Both the position numbers and the translations under genes were made by a program. A DNA stretch of 64,000 nt from Algoriphagus marincola DSM 16067 (GTDB lineage Bacteria > Bacteroidota > Bacteroidia > Cytophagales > Cyclobacteriaceae). Shown here piece after piece: positions 53,332-62,539 of this stretch. Numbering within the stretch: the stretch's first letter is position 1; every line of letters begins with the position of its first letter. The notes under the pieces are model-generated. The model was not told the DNA's origin and did not search any database. It was given only the letters and a program-made list of their open reading frames with translations. The stretch spans positions 70,031 through 134,030 of the forward strand of contig NZ_KE386897.1 in assembly GCF_000429405.1 (NCBI RefSeq), given 5' to 3'.

Positions 53332-55026
53332 ATGAAAAAATCACTAGCTGCACTCGGACTCTTCACAGGAATGGGTCTGTTGACTGCCTGTCAATCTGGG
53401 GAGCAAAATGCAAGTCAAGAACGTCCCAATATCATTTTTATCATGTCGGATGATCATGCCTATCAGGCGATTTCGGCCTATAGTGATCATTTGATTGAGA
53501 CGCCAAATATTGACCGCATTGCAGAAATGGGGATGCTTTTTACCCAAGCTTCTGTGACCAATTCGATTTGTGCTCCGAGTCGGGCGACGATTTTGACTGG
53601 AAAGCATTCTCATCTCAATGGAAAAATTGACAATCACTTTCCTTTTGATACCACCAATGTGACTTTTCCGCAACTCTTTCAGGATGCTGGTTATCAGACA
53701 GCTATGTTTGGAAAGCTTCATTTTGGCAATAATCCCAAAGGCTTTGATCAATTCAAAATCTTACCGGGACAGGGTTCTTATTACAATCCTGATTTTATCA
53801 CCAAAAATGAGGGGAGAATTCAGGTGGAAGGCTATGTAACCGATATCGTCACAGATATGACTTTGGATTGGTTGGAAAAAGAAAGAAATCCCGAAGACCC
53901 CTTCCTTCTCATGTATCTGCACAAGTCACCTCATCGGCCTTGGCTGATGGCAGAGCGTCATATGGAAGAATTCACAAAAAGGAGCTTTCCCGAGCCGGCT
54001 ACGCTATTTGACGATTACTCTGGACGTACATCACCCGCTTCTGAGGCTGAAATGAATATCTTGGATCACATGGGTTGGTCAGGGGACAATAAACTCAAGC
54101 CGGAGGTACTTAAGCAACTGGGAATCGCAGATGTCGGAGGATATGATACCATCCGATTTATCAATCAAATGAAGCGGTTCACTCCATCCCAGGCTGAGAA
54201 CTTTAAAAAGTATTTTGACCCGATCAGTGCCGATTTTATTGAGAAATATCCAAAAATGACTGATGAGGAGCTGATGCGATGGAAATATCAGCGCTACATG
54301 CAGGATTACCTTGGGACTATTAAAGCAGTAGATGAAAATGTAGGTAGGCTTTTAGATTATTTGGAAGCTAATGATTTGATGGAGAATACGATCATTGTAT
54401 ATACTTCCGATCAGGGCTTTTACTTGGGTGAGCATGGCTGGTATGACAAGCGATTTGTATATGATGAAAGCTTCAAAACCCCACTTTTGGTGGCTTGGCC
54501 AGGCAAAGTGAAACCTGGGACGAGATCAGATGCTTTGGTACAAAATCTGGATTTTGCTCAGACCTTTTTGGAGGCTGCAGGAATACCGGCCTCAGATGAA
54601 ATGCAAGGTGAAAGTATGATTCCTTTACTTTCCGGGAATGAAGAACAATGGACCCGGGATGCAGTCTACTACCATTATTATGAATATCCGGCAGAGCATA
54701 TGGTCAATCGGCATTATGCCATTGTGACAAAAGATTACAAACTGATTCACTATTACTTTGTGGAGGATGAGTGGGAGTTGATCGATCGAAAAAAGGATCC
54801 CTTGGAATTGAAAAACGTCTATGACGACCCTGGTTATGAAGGGATCAAAGCAGATTTGCATCAGCGTCTGGATGCCCTTCGGGCAAAATACAAGGATTCG
54901 AATGAATTAAGTCAAGGATATATCGATCAGCTTCTGAAAGATGCTGAGGCTGGGAAAGTGTGGGGAATAAATAAGGAGCGAGCCGAAGCCATTAAACAGA
55001 GAAGAAAAGAGATCGAATCCCGATAA
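53332..55026 (+). CDS. Sulfatase lipoprotein (tandem copy 2)
   Basis: The 564-residue paralogue of the preceding gene has a lipoprotein signal with C20 (GMGLLTACQS), the same metal site and a formylglycine site C80-A-P-S-R. VYTSDQGFYLGEHGWYDKRF and HYYEYPAEHMVNRHY are also shared. Its variable segment around residues 240-310 reads GGYDTIRFINQMKRFTPSQA instead of the version in copy 1, and the last 25 residues (AGKVWGINKERAEAIKQRRK) are longer and basic. A tandem duplication with change in a likely substrate-contact region is inferred. Confidence 0.93.
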   Translation: MKKSLAALGLFTGMGLLTACQSGEQNASQERPNIIFIMSDDHAYQAISAYSDHLIETPNIDRIAEMGMLFTQASVTNSICAPSRATILTGKHSHLNGKIDNHFPFDTTNVTFPQLFQDAGYQTAMFGKLHFGNNPKGFDQFKILPGQGSYYNPDFITKNEGRIQVEGYVTDIVTDMTLDWLEKERNPEDPFLLMYLHKSPHRPWLMAERHMEEFTKRSFPEPATLFDDYSGRTSPASEAEMNILDHMGWSGDNKLKPEVLKQLGIADVGGYDTIRFINQMKRFTPSQAENFKKYFDPISADFIEKYPKMTDEELMRWKYQRYMQDYLGTIKAVDENVGRLLDYLEANDLMENTIIVYTSDQGFYLGEHGWYDKRFVYDESFKTPLLVAWPGKVKPGTRSDALVQNLDFAQTFLEAAGIPASDEMQGESMIPLLSGNEEQWTRDAVYYHYYEYPAEHMVNRHYAIVTKDYKLIHYYFVEDEWELIDRKKDPLELKNVYDDPGYEGIKADLHQRLDALRAKYKDSNELSQGYIDQLLKDAEAGKVWGINKERAEAIKQRRKEIESR

Positions 55027-55100
55027 TGTTGACCACTGGTTCTGAAGCGTTAAAAGGATGATCAATCTGAATCCGCAATAAGACAAGGATCAAGGCTTTT

Positions 55101-55292
55101 TTACTTCACCCCGAGCAATCTGAAAGGAAGCTGAAAGATATTCCTCACCAAATCAAAGGAAATGTCCACAGCCAATCCCAAAAGTCGGAAAGGAAGTAGA
55201 AGTAACCACACGATTGGATACAAGATCAAGGCGATGATTGCAATCGGCCAGCAAATCACAAATAGGATTAACCAAAGGAGAAAGTTTATCAT
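55101..55292 (-). CDS. Small hydrophobic membrane protein
   Basis: The 63-residue product is almost entirely hydrophobic from residue 2 to 45 (INFLLWLILFVICWPIAIIA, then LILYPIVWLLLLPFRLLG), with a short C-terminal segment containing PFRLLGV twice. It would span the membrane once or twice. It lies convergent to the sulfatase pair and 120 bases away from the beta-lactamase-like gene in the same direction. No family recognised. Confidence 0.5.
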   Translation of the reverse strand: MINFLLWLILFVICWPIAIIALILYPIVWLLLLPFRLLGLAVDISFDLVRNIFQLPFRLLGVK

Positions 55293-55412
55293 GATAAATA
55301 ATCAACAAGCCAAATGCCAAATGGGTAATTGCTTATTTATGAGTTGAATGTAAAATTAAAGTGGCTTCGATTGTTCTGTTTTCGGACAGTAAATTGAACG
55401 CTTAGGACGTAT

Positions 55413-56492
55413 TTAATTTGTCATTTCTTCCAGTAGTTTTTCGAAAACCGGTGCAACAGCTCCGCCTCGCCAGGCACTGGAATAGTTGGCTGCCATAAAG
55501 ATTTTTTTCTCAGGAAAATAAAGGACTTGAGTCCCCCAAAATCCGGAATGGGTGTAGGCTTTCATTCCATTGATCTCTACCTGATACATTCCCATTTGAT
55601 AATCCATTCTGGCTTTTTCTGAATAAGTAACTGGTTCTAACATGATATCTAGGGTCTCAGGGTTTTCGAAGACTTTTCCTTGAAATAGCACCTTGAAAAA
55701 ATCCACCAACTCACAGGTCGTCGAAAGGAAACCACCACCTCCAAAATAATCCATCGTTGGACTCCACTCATAGGTGTCCATTCCCTGAAAATACTGATGA
55801 ATTCTAAGTTGATCTGTTAGCTCATCCTCCCCTTCGAAATCTGTTCTTTCCAGTCCCAACTTCTCGAGGCCCAAAAGCTCTTTGAGACCAGCATCCAGGG
55901 ATTTATTGGTGTATTTTTCGATGATTTCTCCCAAAATCACATAACCCATATCCGAGTAGCTAAACTGATCTCCTGGAGTACCTACAGGATCACCCTGTTC
56001 TACTCCAAGTTTGATTTGACTTGTTCTGCTCCATTGATGGTCAGGTTTTTCCAGAATGGTTTTGAAAAAGTCAGGAGCATTGGTGTGGTCAAAAAAACCT
56101 GCAGAATGCCTTAGGGTCTGCCGAATCGTAATCTGATCAAGCATATAGTCTTCATACAGGATCTTGGAAAGCTCGGGATCGATATGCTTTGAAATCGGGT
56201 CTTCCAAGTTTAATTTACCTTCTTCCATTAATCTTAGAATCCCGGCTGCCACATAGGTTTTAGTAACGCTGGCAATGCGGAATGTCTGATCGGGTCGTAA
56301 TGGTGATTTGGACTCCTGATCTGCAAAACCAGCTGCTCCAGACCAAGAGAACTGCTCATCATCGGATTGAATACAGACTGTTATTCCAGGTAGGTTTTCA
56401 TTGAGTTCTTTTTCAAGAATAGACTGAAAATCTTGGCCAAAGGCGGAGGATACCAATAAAAAACAAAGGGATAAACTGAAATAAAATCTCAT
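55413..56492 (-). CDS. Serine hydrolase of the beta-lactamase class C family
   Basis: The 359-residue exported enzyme (signal 1-20, ending SAFGQ) has the penicillin-binding-protein fold with S75-V-T-K78 (ASVTKTY), the second motif YSD in FSYSDMGYVILGE and a C-terminal HSGFWG in place of KTG. This combination fits esterase or D-aminopeptidase-like members rather than true beta-lactamases. It starts 10 bases after the aminotransferase gene ends, so the two are probably cotranscribed, perhaps for peptide or cell-wall amino acid recycling. Substrate is not known. Confidence 0.85.
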   Translation of the reverse strand: MRFYFSLSLCFLLVSSAFGQDFQSILEKELNENLPGITVCIQSDDEQFSWSGAAGFADQESKSPLRPDQTFRIASVTKTYVAAGILRLMEEGKLNLEDPISKHIDPELSKILYEDYMLDQITIRQTLRHSAGFFDHTNAPDFFKTILEKPDHQWSRTSQIKLGVEQGDPVGTPGDQFSYSDMGYVILGEIIEKYTNKSLDAGLKELLGLEKLGLERTDFEGEDELTDQLRIHQYFQGMDTYEWSPTMDYFGGGGFLSTTCELVDFFKVLFQGKVFENPETLDIMLEPVTYSEKARMDYQMGMYQVEINGMKAYTHSGFWGTQVLYFPEKKIFMAANYSSAWRGGAVAPVFEKLLEEMTN

Positions 56493-56502
56493 TGTTGGGC
56501 AG

Positions 56503-57810
56503 TTAAGTATTTCTCCTTTTTTGAACGAATTTTCCCAGCCTTCCTAACGCAACTTTCATTTCTGATGGGTGAATGCTTGTAATCACCGCCCGATACCATC
56601 CTTTCTGAGAATGCCCAAAACCATGGGTAGGAGTCAGTAAAATGCCCGATTGCTGATAGATTTCCAGCCAAAGCTTCTCTTCTCCATCTTCACTTTTTTC
56701 CAAAAACTCGGAAAGATCCATCCAAACGAATAGGCTCCCCCTAGAAGGATTGTATTGAATTTCAAGCTTTTTCAATCCTCTTGTAAAAGCCAGATAGGCT
56801 TCAGTAAGCAGCTTTTGAAAATCATTGAAATAGGATGAAAGAAAGGTATGATCATTCAGGACTTCCTGCATCACCCATTGTGTGTAATTGGAAATAGAAT
56901 GACCCAAACCGGCATTTCGATAGGCTTGGATCAAATCCATATTGTGTGAATGAAGCAGGCCTATTCGAAATCCCGATACCCCAAAATCTTTAGAAAAGGA
57001 ATACCAGAAATGCAGGAAAGGGCTTTTGAACTCTTCCATGATTTTGCCAAAAGAAACAAACTGCGTAGGTTGCTCATACTCAGATTTGAGATCAGGGTGT
57101 GTGATATCCAGTTGTGAAAGTCCATAGATTTCATTGACAATCAGATGGACCTCATTATCCATGCACCACTCAGCGATTTTTCTCAGATCAGACTCTCGAT
57201 AGATTCTACCTGTTGGATTATCAGGACTTGTCAGAATGAGCATTCGAAAAGTACTTCTAGCCTGTTCAATCTCAATTTTTGTCCTATCCAAAAGTTCTAA
57301 ATCAAAATCATACTCGCTTTTGCTGAAATCTCCCGGCAGCTGCAAATCATATCGCTTCACACCGGGAAGTGTGCCAATATCGCCGGTGTAAACCGGATAG
57401 CTTGGTGCGGGAATTACGGCTGTTTCTCCCGGTTCGGCAATCAAAAAACTAGTCATCTCTATTACCGAAGTAGCACCTCCCGAAAAGGCAATCGTTTTGG
57501 GATCTACAGGGCAGTGAAATAAAAACTTACCCAAAAATCCTGCAGTGGCTTCCCGGAAGCTAGGAGCTCCGGCCGGGTCCGTATAACTCGCCACCCATTC
57601 GGGAATATCATTATCGCGGGTTACCTGTTGGATTCTTTCCCGAAGCTGATCCCAGCAAAGATGATTTTCTGCAATATTCATCGGAAAAGTTCCTTCAGGA
57701 TTATCCTCCGGGTGATAAAGGTTTTCCATGGCTTCATAGTAGATTTCAAGATCTACGCGCATGGCTTTTTTGGAAGCTGATTTTCCGATTTGAGAAAGCA
57801 TTGAATTCAT
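56503..57810 (-). CDS. PLP-dependent aminotransferase class I/II
   Basis: The 435-residue enzyme belongs to fold type I. Key residues are N198 in TSPDNPTGRIY, Y229 in VNEIYG, the PLP lysine K274 in YSFSKDFG and substrate R282 in SGFRIGLLHS. The sequence between 40 and 90 (MNIAENHLCWDQL, YTDPAGAPSFREA) resembles ACC-synthase-like or alanine/aspartate-type members. It precedes the serine hydrolase gene by 10 bases on the same strand and is divergent from the cupin gene at 57942. The amino donor and acceptor are not identifiable. Confidence 0.88.
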   Translation of the reverse strand: MNSMLSQIGKSASKKAMRVDLEIYYEAMENLYHPEDNPEGTFPMNIAENHLCWDQLRERIQQVTRDNDIPEWVASYTDPAGAPSFREATAGFLGKFLFHCPVDPKTIAFSGGATSVIEMTSFLIAEPGETAVIPAPSYPVYTGDIGTLPGVKRYDLQLPGDFSKSEYDFDLELLDRTKIEIEQARSTFRMLILTSPDNPTGRIYRESDLRKIAEWCMDNEVHLIVNEIYGLSQLDITHPDLKSEYEQPTQFVSFGKIMEEFKSPFLHFWYSFSKDFGVSGFRIGLLHSHNMDLIQAYRNAGLGHSISNYTQWVMQEVLNDHTFLSSYFNDFQKLLTEAYLAFTRGLKKLEIQYNPSRGSLFVWMDLSEFLEKSEDGEEKLWLEIYQQSGILLTPTHGFGHSQKGWYRAVITSIHPSEMKVALGRLGKFVQKRRNT

Positions 57811-57906
57811 TGATTTTAGCTTGAAAGTACACTAATTTTTATGAATCATATTTTCACATAGCATTCTTTTACTCAAAAAATATGAAGGGATTTTAAAAGC
57901 TGTTTC

Positions 57907-57914
57907 TATTTTTG
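57907..57914 (+). promoter_or_regulatory. Candidate promoter -7 element for the cupin gene
   Basis: TATTTTTG matches TAnnTTTG, 28 bases before the ATG at 57942. No TTG is found at the expected distance upstream, so the element is tentative. Confidence 0.35.
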
Positions 57915-57941
57915 AATCGTCACACTTTTAAATTCTAATTT

Positions 57942-58436
57942 ATGAAAACCAAAGAGGAAATATTTTTCCAGTTTAATTCATTTCTATCCCAATTGGGTTT
58001 TGAAGTGGTCAAACAGGATCTTCATAGACCCTGGGGTGGATTTTTGGTGATTGATGAAAGTAAAGCGAAGGAATTTGCAAGCCATTTTTTTTCGGAAGAA
58101 GATTTTGATTCTATTAATATTTCTGGCAAACTCAGTCCAAAGATTTTGCTGGTAGCTCCCGGAAAAAGATTGAGTTGGCAGTATCATTTTCGACGTGCTG
58201 AAATCTGGCGCTGTATCGAGGGGAAAGTTGCTGTGGCCACAAGTTTGACTGATGAGGAAGGTGATACAACTACCTTAGCTAAAGGTGATAAAATCAAATT
58301 GCAGCAGGGGGAGCGTCATCGACTGATCGGCTTGGATGATTGGGGAGTAGTAGCTGAGATCTGGCAGCATACCGACTCAGATCACCCTTCCGACGAGGCC
58401 GATATTGTCAGATTGCAGGATGATTTTGGTCGTTGA
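57942..58436 (+). CDS. Phosphomannose-isomerase-type cupin protein
   Basis: The 164-residue protein has the cupin core of type II mannose-6-phosphate isomerases: RPWGGFLVI, KILLVAPGKRLSWQYHFRRAEIWRCIEG, then GDKIKLQQGERHRLIG and VAEIWQH. Metal ligands would be H in YHFRRAE, E in AEIW and H in GERHRL. It is shorter than bifunctional ManC-type enzymes and lacks the nucleotidyltransferase. It may isomerise mannose-6-phosphate or sense a sugar phosphate. Monocistronic and divergent from the aminotransferase gene. Confidence 0.82.
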   Translation: MKTKEEIFFQFNSFLSQLGFEVVKQDLHRPWGGFLVIDESKAKEFASHFFSEEDFDSINISGKLSPKILLVAPGKRLSWQYHFRRAEIWRCIEGKVAVATSLTDEEGDTTTLAKGDKIKLQQGERHRLIGLDDWGVVAEIWQHTDSDHPSDEADIVRLQDDFGR

Positions 58437-58738
58437 GATTTAGATCTGCATTTTCGAGAATTTTACTATTATCACTTTTTTCAATAAAAAGCTGCCCAAA
58501 AATGCCCATGATGAACTCTATTGAATGTAGGCGAAGACACTTTTTCCTCTGAATAGGGAAGGTACTTATGATTATCAAATTTCATCTTTAGGAAAGTTTA
58601 CTCTTTTTGGGTGATCATAAGACCAATCAATCTAAGTTTGAATTGAAATAAGGCAGCCTAGTAGAAAAAGAAGAGTTATTTTTGATTAATTTAAATGCCG
58701 ACTTTTTAGTCGGGCTGTCCTACTATCAATCGTTACAA
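58437..58738. other. Intergenic region with a candidate promoter
   Basis: No gene is seen in these 302 bases. A promoter candidate at 58607-58640 could serve the CotH gene; apart from this I see nothing recognisable in the stretch. Confidence 0.45.
58607..58640 (+). promoter_or_regulatory. Candidate promoter of the CotH gene
   Basis: TTG (58607-58609), a 23-base spacer and TAAGTTTG (58633-58640) match the Bacteroidota promoter form, at the upper spacing limit. The leader would be about 90 bases. A second -7-like TATTTTTG occurs at 58677-58684 but without a TTG partner. Confidence 0.4.
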
Positions 58739-60190
58739 ATGCTGAGAATTAAATTTAGCCCTATATTATTCATCCTTTTTCTTTCTTTCATCTCCTGCAA
58801 AGAGCCAACCGAGGTTCTTATACCCAAATCCGATGATGGACAGGTATTCGCCATCGATATGGGAGATTCTAAAATCCCATACTTAGTAATTTCTACAGAT
58901 GGAGAAATTCCCTATGAGCCTGGCGTTCCTGCGAGGATGAAAATTTATCAACAAAAGAAACTCATTCAAGAGCAACGCATTGATATTGAATATCGGGGGA
59001 AAACATCTTTTCGATTGTCAGATAAAAAGTCTTTCAACTTTGAAACCATAGATGAAAGTGGTGAGGATGTAAATGTTTCTTTTTTTGGATTGCCTGAGGA
59101 AGAGGATTGGCGATTGATAGGACATGTGGTCAACCTCCAAGAAAAGTTTGCTTGGGATAGATCCTTGATTTTTAACCATGTAGCTTATCGCCTTTCTTTA
59201 GAAATCGGAAAGTATGCCAGCAGGGGTTTGTTTGTTGAGCTAGAAGTCAACGGAGAATATTTGGGTGTATATTATTTCTGCGAGAAGCTGAAAAGAGATT
59301 CAGAACGAATCGATATTGAATCTTTGAAACCGTCATCTGAAAATATTTCAGGAGGATATATTCTCAAAATAGATAAAACGGATGCTGGTTCAGAACATGA
59401 CGGTAAGCCCTTGTCCTATTTCATGGGTAATTGGGAGGATGATGCCCGCTACACGGAATTCAATTCTTTTCGAAGTGATTTTGGAATTTCCGGTCAGCTA
59501 TTGGACTTTTCTCCTTTTGGAGCGCCCTACCATCCTATGCTATTTAAAGAGACTTATTTTAACTATGAGTATCCAAAAGCGGAGGACCTTACTGCAGACC
59601 AAAAGAACTTTATTCAAAATTATATCAACCAATTTGAACAATCACTTCTAGAGGAACCAATACCTGGTCAAGCTCCCGCTTATCTGGAATACATAGAATT
59701 AAATTCATTTTTAGATTATTTTATTATCAATGAACTATGCCGGAATGTCGATGCATATCGGATTAGTACATTCCTCACCAAAGATCGGGATGGAAAATTG
59801 GCTATGGGCCCCGTTTGGGATTTCAATATTGGGTTTGATGAAGGTGGAAGGATTCCTGCTAATGATTGGGTGATTAATTACAATAATTATGTAGGTGAAG
59901 ATCCCTGGATGGTTCCTTTTTGGTGGTCTAAATTGCTTGAGGATGAAACTTTCAAACAAGAGCTAAAGGAACGATGGGCTTTCTTCAGAAAGGGACCGTT
60001 AAGTGAATCCAAAATTCAAGGAATCGTAGATTCCAGTGTAAATCAATTGATCCAAAATGGTGCTATTGAGCGGAATTATGAGAAATGGGATCAGGGAATT
60101 GGGGTCAATTACGAGGAATCAATCTCAAATTTGAAATCATTTTTAACAAATCGCATCAGCTGGATGGATTCAGAGATCGGCAGTATGTGA
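58739..60190 (+). CDS. CotH kinase-family lipoprotein
   Basis: The start is placed at ATG 58739, giving a 483-residue lipoprotein with signal MLRIKFSPILFILFLSFISC and lipidated C20; a TTG start 19 codons upstream is less likely. CotH features include EYRGKTSFRLSDKKSFNFET, WRLIGHVVNLQEKFAWDRSL, FVELEVNGEYLGVYYFCEKLKRD and GPVWDFNIGFDEGG. The family is an atypical protein kinase that in spores phosphorylates coat proteins; extracellular CotH in Bacteroidota are common near glycan genes and their targets are unknown. It precedes the DPP-IV gene by 89 bases. Confidence 0.85.
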   Translation: MLRIKFSPILFILFLSFISCKEPTEVLIPKSDDGQVFAIDMGDSKIPYLVISTDGEIPYEPGVPARMKIYQQKKLIQEQRIDIEYRGKTSFRLSDKKSFNFETIDESGEDVNVSFFGLPEEEDWRLIGHVVNLQEKFAWDRSLIFNHVAYRLSLEIGKYASRGLFVELEVNGEYLGVYYFCEKLKRDSERIDIESLKPSSENISGGYILKIDKTDAGSEHDGKPLSYFMGNWEDDARYTEFNSFRSDFGISGQLLDFSPFGAPYHPMLFKETYFNYEYPKAEDLTADQKNFIQNYINQFEQSLLEEPIPGQAPAYLEYIELNSFLDYFIINELCRNVDAYRISTFLTKDRDGKLAMGPVWDFNIGFDEGGRIPANDWVINYNNYVGEDPWMVPFWWSKLLEDETFKQELKERWAFFRKGPLSESKIQGIVDSSVNQLIQNGAIERNYEKWDQGIGVNYEESISNLKSFLTNRISWMDSEIGSM

Positions 60191-60279
60191 GAGGTACGAC
60201 CTGAAGCAAATTTCATTGAACAGGATTCTATAATTTGCTAGATTCTTGAGAGAATTGATTTTTAGGCTTATTTTCCCCT

Positions 60280-62469
60280 ATGAAAAAATCAATCCTCCTC
60301 CTAATAGGGATCCTTTTCCTTAATCTTTGCTTTCTTATCAACCTATCAAAAGCCCAAACTAAGCAATGGTCTTTGGATGGGAATACTTACTTTGTTGCTG
60401 AAAACAACAGCATTTTAAAGTATAGTTTGCCAGAAAATACTCCAGAAACTTTTATTCCATCTTCTTGGCTTCAAACTCTGGAAAGAAAGCCTTTGACGAT
60501 TCGGGACTTTTCTTTTTCCCAGGATCGAGATAAGGTTTTGATCTACACCAATACCAAGCGAGTTTGGCGATTGGATACCCAAGGAGATTATTGGGTTTTG
60601 GACTTGGATAGTAAGAAGCTGCAGCAAATTGGGAAGGGTTTGCCGGAGTCCTCACTTCGCTTCGCTAAGATTTCTCCTGATGGCCAAAAGGCCGCCTACG
60701 TCAGCGCATACAACCTGTATGTGGAGGATTTGGAATCGGGAAAAATCACCGCATTAACCACCGATGGAAATCGCAAACTGATCAATGGCACCTTTGATTG
60801 GGCCTATGAGGAGGAGTTTGCCTGTAGAGATGGTTTTCAATGGAGTCCGGATAGTAAAAAGATTTCTTTTTGGCAGCTGGATGCTAATCAGATTCGAGAC
60901 TTTTACATGATTAACAACACGGATTCGGTCTACTCTCAGATCATTCCTGTGGAATATCCTAAAGTTGGGGAGTCTCCATCTCCTGCAAAAATTGGCGTGG
61001 TTGATCTTTCCAGTCAAAAAACTACTTGGTTGGATATTCCGGGTGATCCAGCACAGCATTACTTGCCAAGGATGGAGTGGAACAATCCGGACTTATTGTT
61101 CATACAACAGCTCAATCGGAAGCAGAATCATTCGAAGATCTATGTCGTGGATGTTCCAAAAAATCAGGCAAGAGTTATTTATGAAGAGAAAGATGAGGCT
61201 TGGATTGATGTGATGTCCACTTGGGATAATGTTTACGCCTTGACCTATCGTCATCGCTTTCCTTGGGTAAGCGAAGGAAAGGAGTTTGTCTGGCTCTCAG
61301 AAAAAGATGGCTGGCGACATGTCTATCGAGTTGGCTTGGATGGAAAAGAGCAGCTTGTCACCCCTGGCGAATATGACGTGATTAATCTACTTCATGTGGA
61401 CGAGGCTGAAGGCTGGGTTTATTTCCATGCTTCACCCGAAAATGCCACTCAAAAATACCTTTACCGAACGCGTTGGGACGGTAGTGGAGAAGCTGAAAAG
61501 CTTACTCCTCCGGTTTGGGAAGGGACACACGATTATCAGATTTCACCCTCTGGTAAGTTTGCCCTCTATCGTGGTCAAAATCATCACACTCGACCCATTG
61601 CAGATTGGATTTCACTTCCTGATCATGATTTCCTATCGATGGGGGAGCAGATGGGAGTTTCAGTAAACAAGCCTGATGATACGGGTATGGAGTTTTTTAC
61701 TCTGACTTTGGATGATGGAACCGAAATGGACGGTTGGATGGTCAAGCCAACCAATTTTGATCCTACGAAAAAATATCCGGTCGTATTTTATGTCTATACA
61801 GAGCCTTGGGGAGCCAATGTCAAAGATACCTATGGTGTAGGTAGAAATCGCCTTTATGATGGAGATATGGCCGAGGATGGCTATATCTATATTTCTCTGG
61901 ACAATCGCGGAACACCTGCTCCCAAAGGTCGGGCTTGGCGAAAGAGTATTTACCGAAAGATCGGGCGATTGAATATTTCAGATCAAGCTGAAGCTGCCAA
62001 ACAGATTTTGGAATGGGACTATGTAGATCCGGACCGTATTGCCGTCTGGGGATGGTCCGGTGGAGGTTCTGCAACCCTAAACTTACTTTTCCAATATCCT
62101 GAAATCTACAAAACCGGTATTTCCATTGCCGCCGTAGCGAATCAGTTGACCTATGATAATATCTATCAGGAGCGCTACATGGGATTGCCTCAGGAAAACC
62201 TAGAGGATTTTATTGCCGGTTCACCTATCACCCATGCCAAAAACTTGGAAGGAAACCTCCTCTACATCCACGGCACTGCTGACGATAATGTACACTACGC
62301 CAATGCGGATATGCTGGTCAATGAACTGATCAAGCATGGAAAAGTATTTCAGTTTATGCCCTATCCGAATCGCTCGCATTCTATCTCCGAAGGAGAAGGA
62401 ACCAATGCTCACTTGCGAAAATTGTACACGGATTTCTTGAAGAAACATTGTCCTCCAGGAGGAATTTAA
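60280..62469 (+). CDS. Dipeptidyl peptidase IV-like serine peptidase (S9)
   Basis: The 729-residue exported peptidase (signal 1-25, ending SKAQ) has an N-terminal propeller and a C-terminal alpha/beta hydrolase domain with catalytic S593 (GWSGGGS), D668 (GTADDNVHY) and H700 (NRSHSI). The N-terminus-binding glutamate motif E177-E-E179 in DWAYEEEF is present, which supports removal of N-terminal dipeptides. A second peptidase (M1) follows after a gap made entirely of 7-bp repeats. Together the two enzymes would break down imported or surface peptides. Confidence 0.92.
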   Translation: MKKSILLLIGILFLNLCFLINLSKAQTKQWSLDGNTYFVAENNSILKYSLPENTPETFIPSSWLQTLERKPLTIRDFSFSQDRDKVLIYTNTKRVWRLDTQGDYWVLDLDSKKLQQIGKGLPESSLRFAKISPDGQKAAYVSAYNLYVEDLESGKITALTTDGNRKLINGTFDWAYEEEFACRDGFQWSPDSKKISFWQLDANQIRDFYMINNTDSVYSQIIPVEYPKVGESPSPAKIGVVDLSSQKTTWLDIPGDPAQHYLPRMEWNNPDLLFIQQLNRKQNHSKIYVVDVPKNQARVIYEEKDEAWIDVMSTWDNVYALTYRHRFPWVSEGKEFVWLSEKDGWRHVYRVGLDGKEQLVTPGEYDVINLLHVDEAEGWVYFHASPENATQKYLYRTRWDGSGEAEKLTPPVWEGTHDYQISPSGKFALYRGQNHHTRPIADWISLPDHDFLSMGEQMGVSVNKPDDTGMEFFTLTLDDGTEMDGWMVKPTNFDPTKKYPVVFYVYTEPWGANVKDTYGVGRNRLYDGDMAEDGYIYISLDNRGTPAPKGRAWRKSIYRKIGRLNISDQAEAAKQILEWDYVDPDRIAVWGWSGGGSATLNLLFQYPEIYKTGISIAAVANQLTYDNIYQERYMGLPQENLEDFIAGSPITHAKNLEGNLLYIHGTADDNVHYANADMLVNELIKHGKVFQFMPYPNRSHSISEGEGTNAHLRKLYTDFLKKHCPPGGI

Positions 62470-62536
62470 TTAGGAATTAGGAATTAGGAATTAGGAATTA
62501 GGAATTAGGAATTAGGAATTAGGAATTAGGAATTAG
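62468..62536. repeat. Heptanucleotide tandem repeat (AATTAGG, 9.9 copies)
   Basis: Nine perfect AATTAGG units plus six bases of a tenth run without a single mismatch. The array begins inside the stop codon of the DPP-IV gene (TAA at 62467-62469) and ends 3 bases before the ATG of the M1 peptidase gene. It therefore makes up practically the whole intergenic region. Each unit carries an AGGAA-like purine stretch that could serve as ribosome-binding sequence. Confidence 0.95.
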
Positions 62537-62539
62537 TTT

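Noticed and set aside
45940..55026. Sulfatase maturase or recombinase gene inside the region
   Set aside because: All frames were read for radical-SAM CxxxCxxC, FGE, tyrosine recombinase and serine recombinase motifs; none was seen in the window.
62468..62536. CRISPR array
   Set aside because: The units are 7 bp long and contiguous with no spacers, so it is a microsatellite-type tandem repeat.
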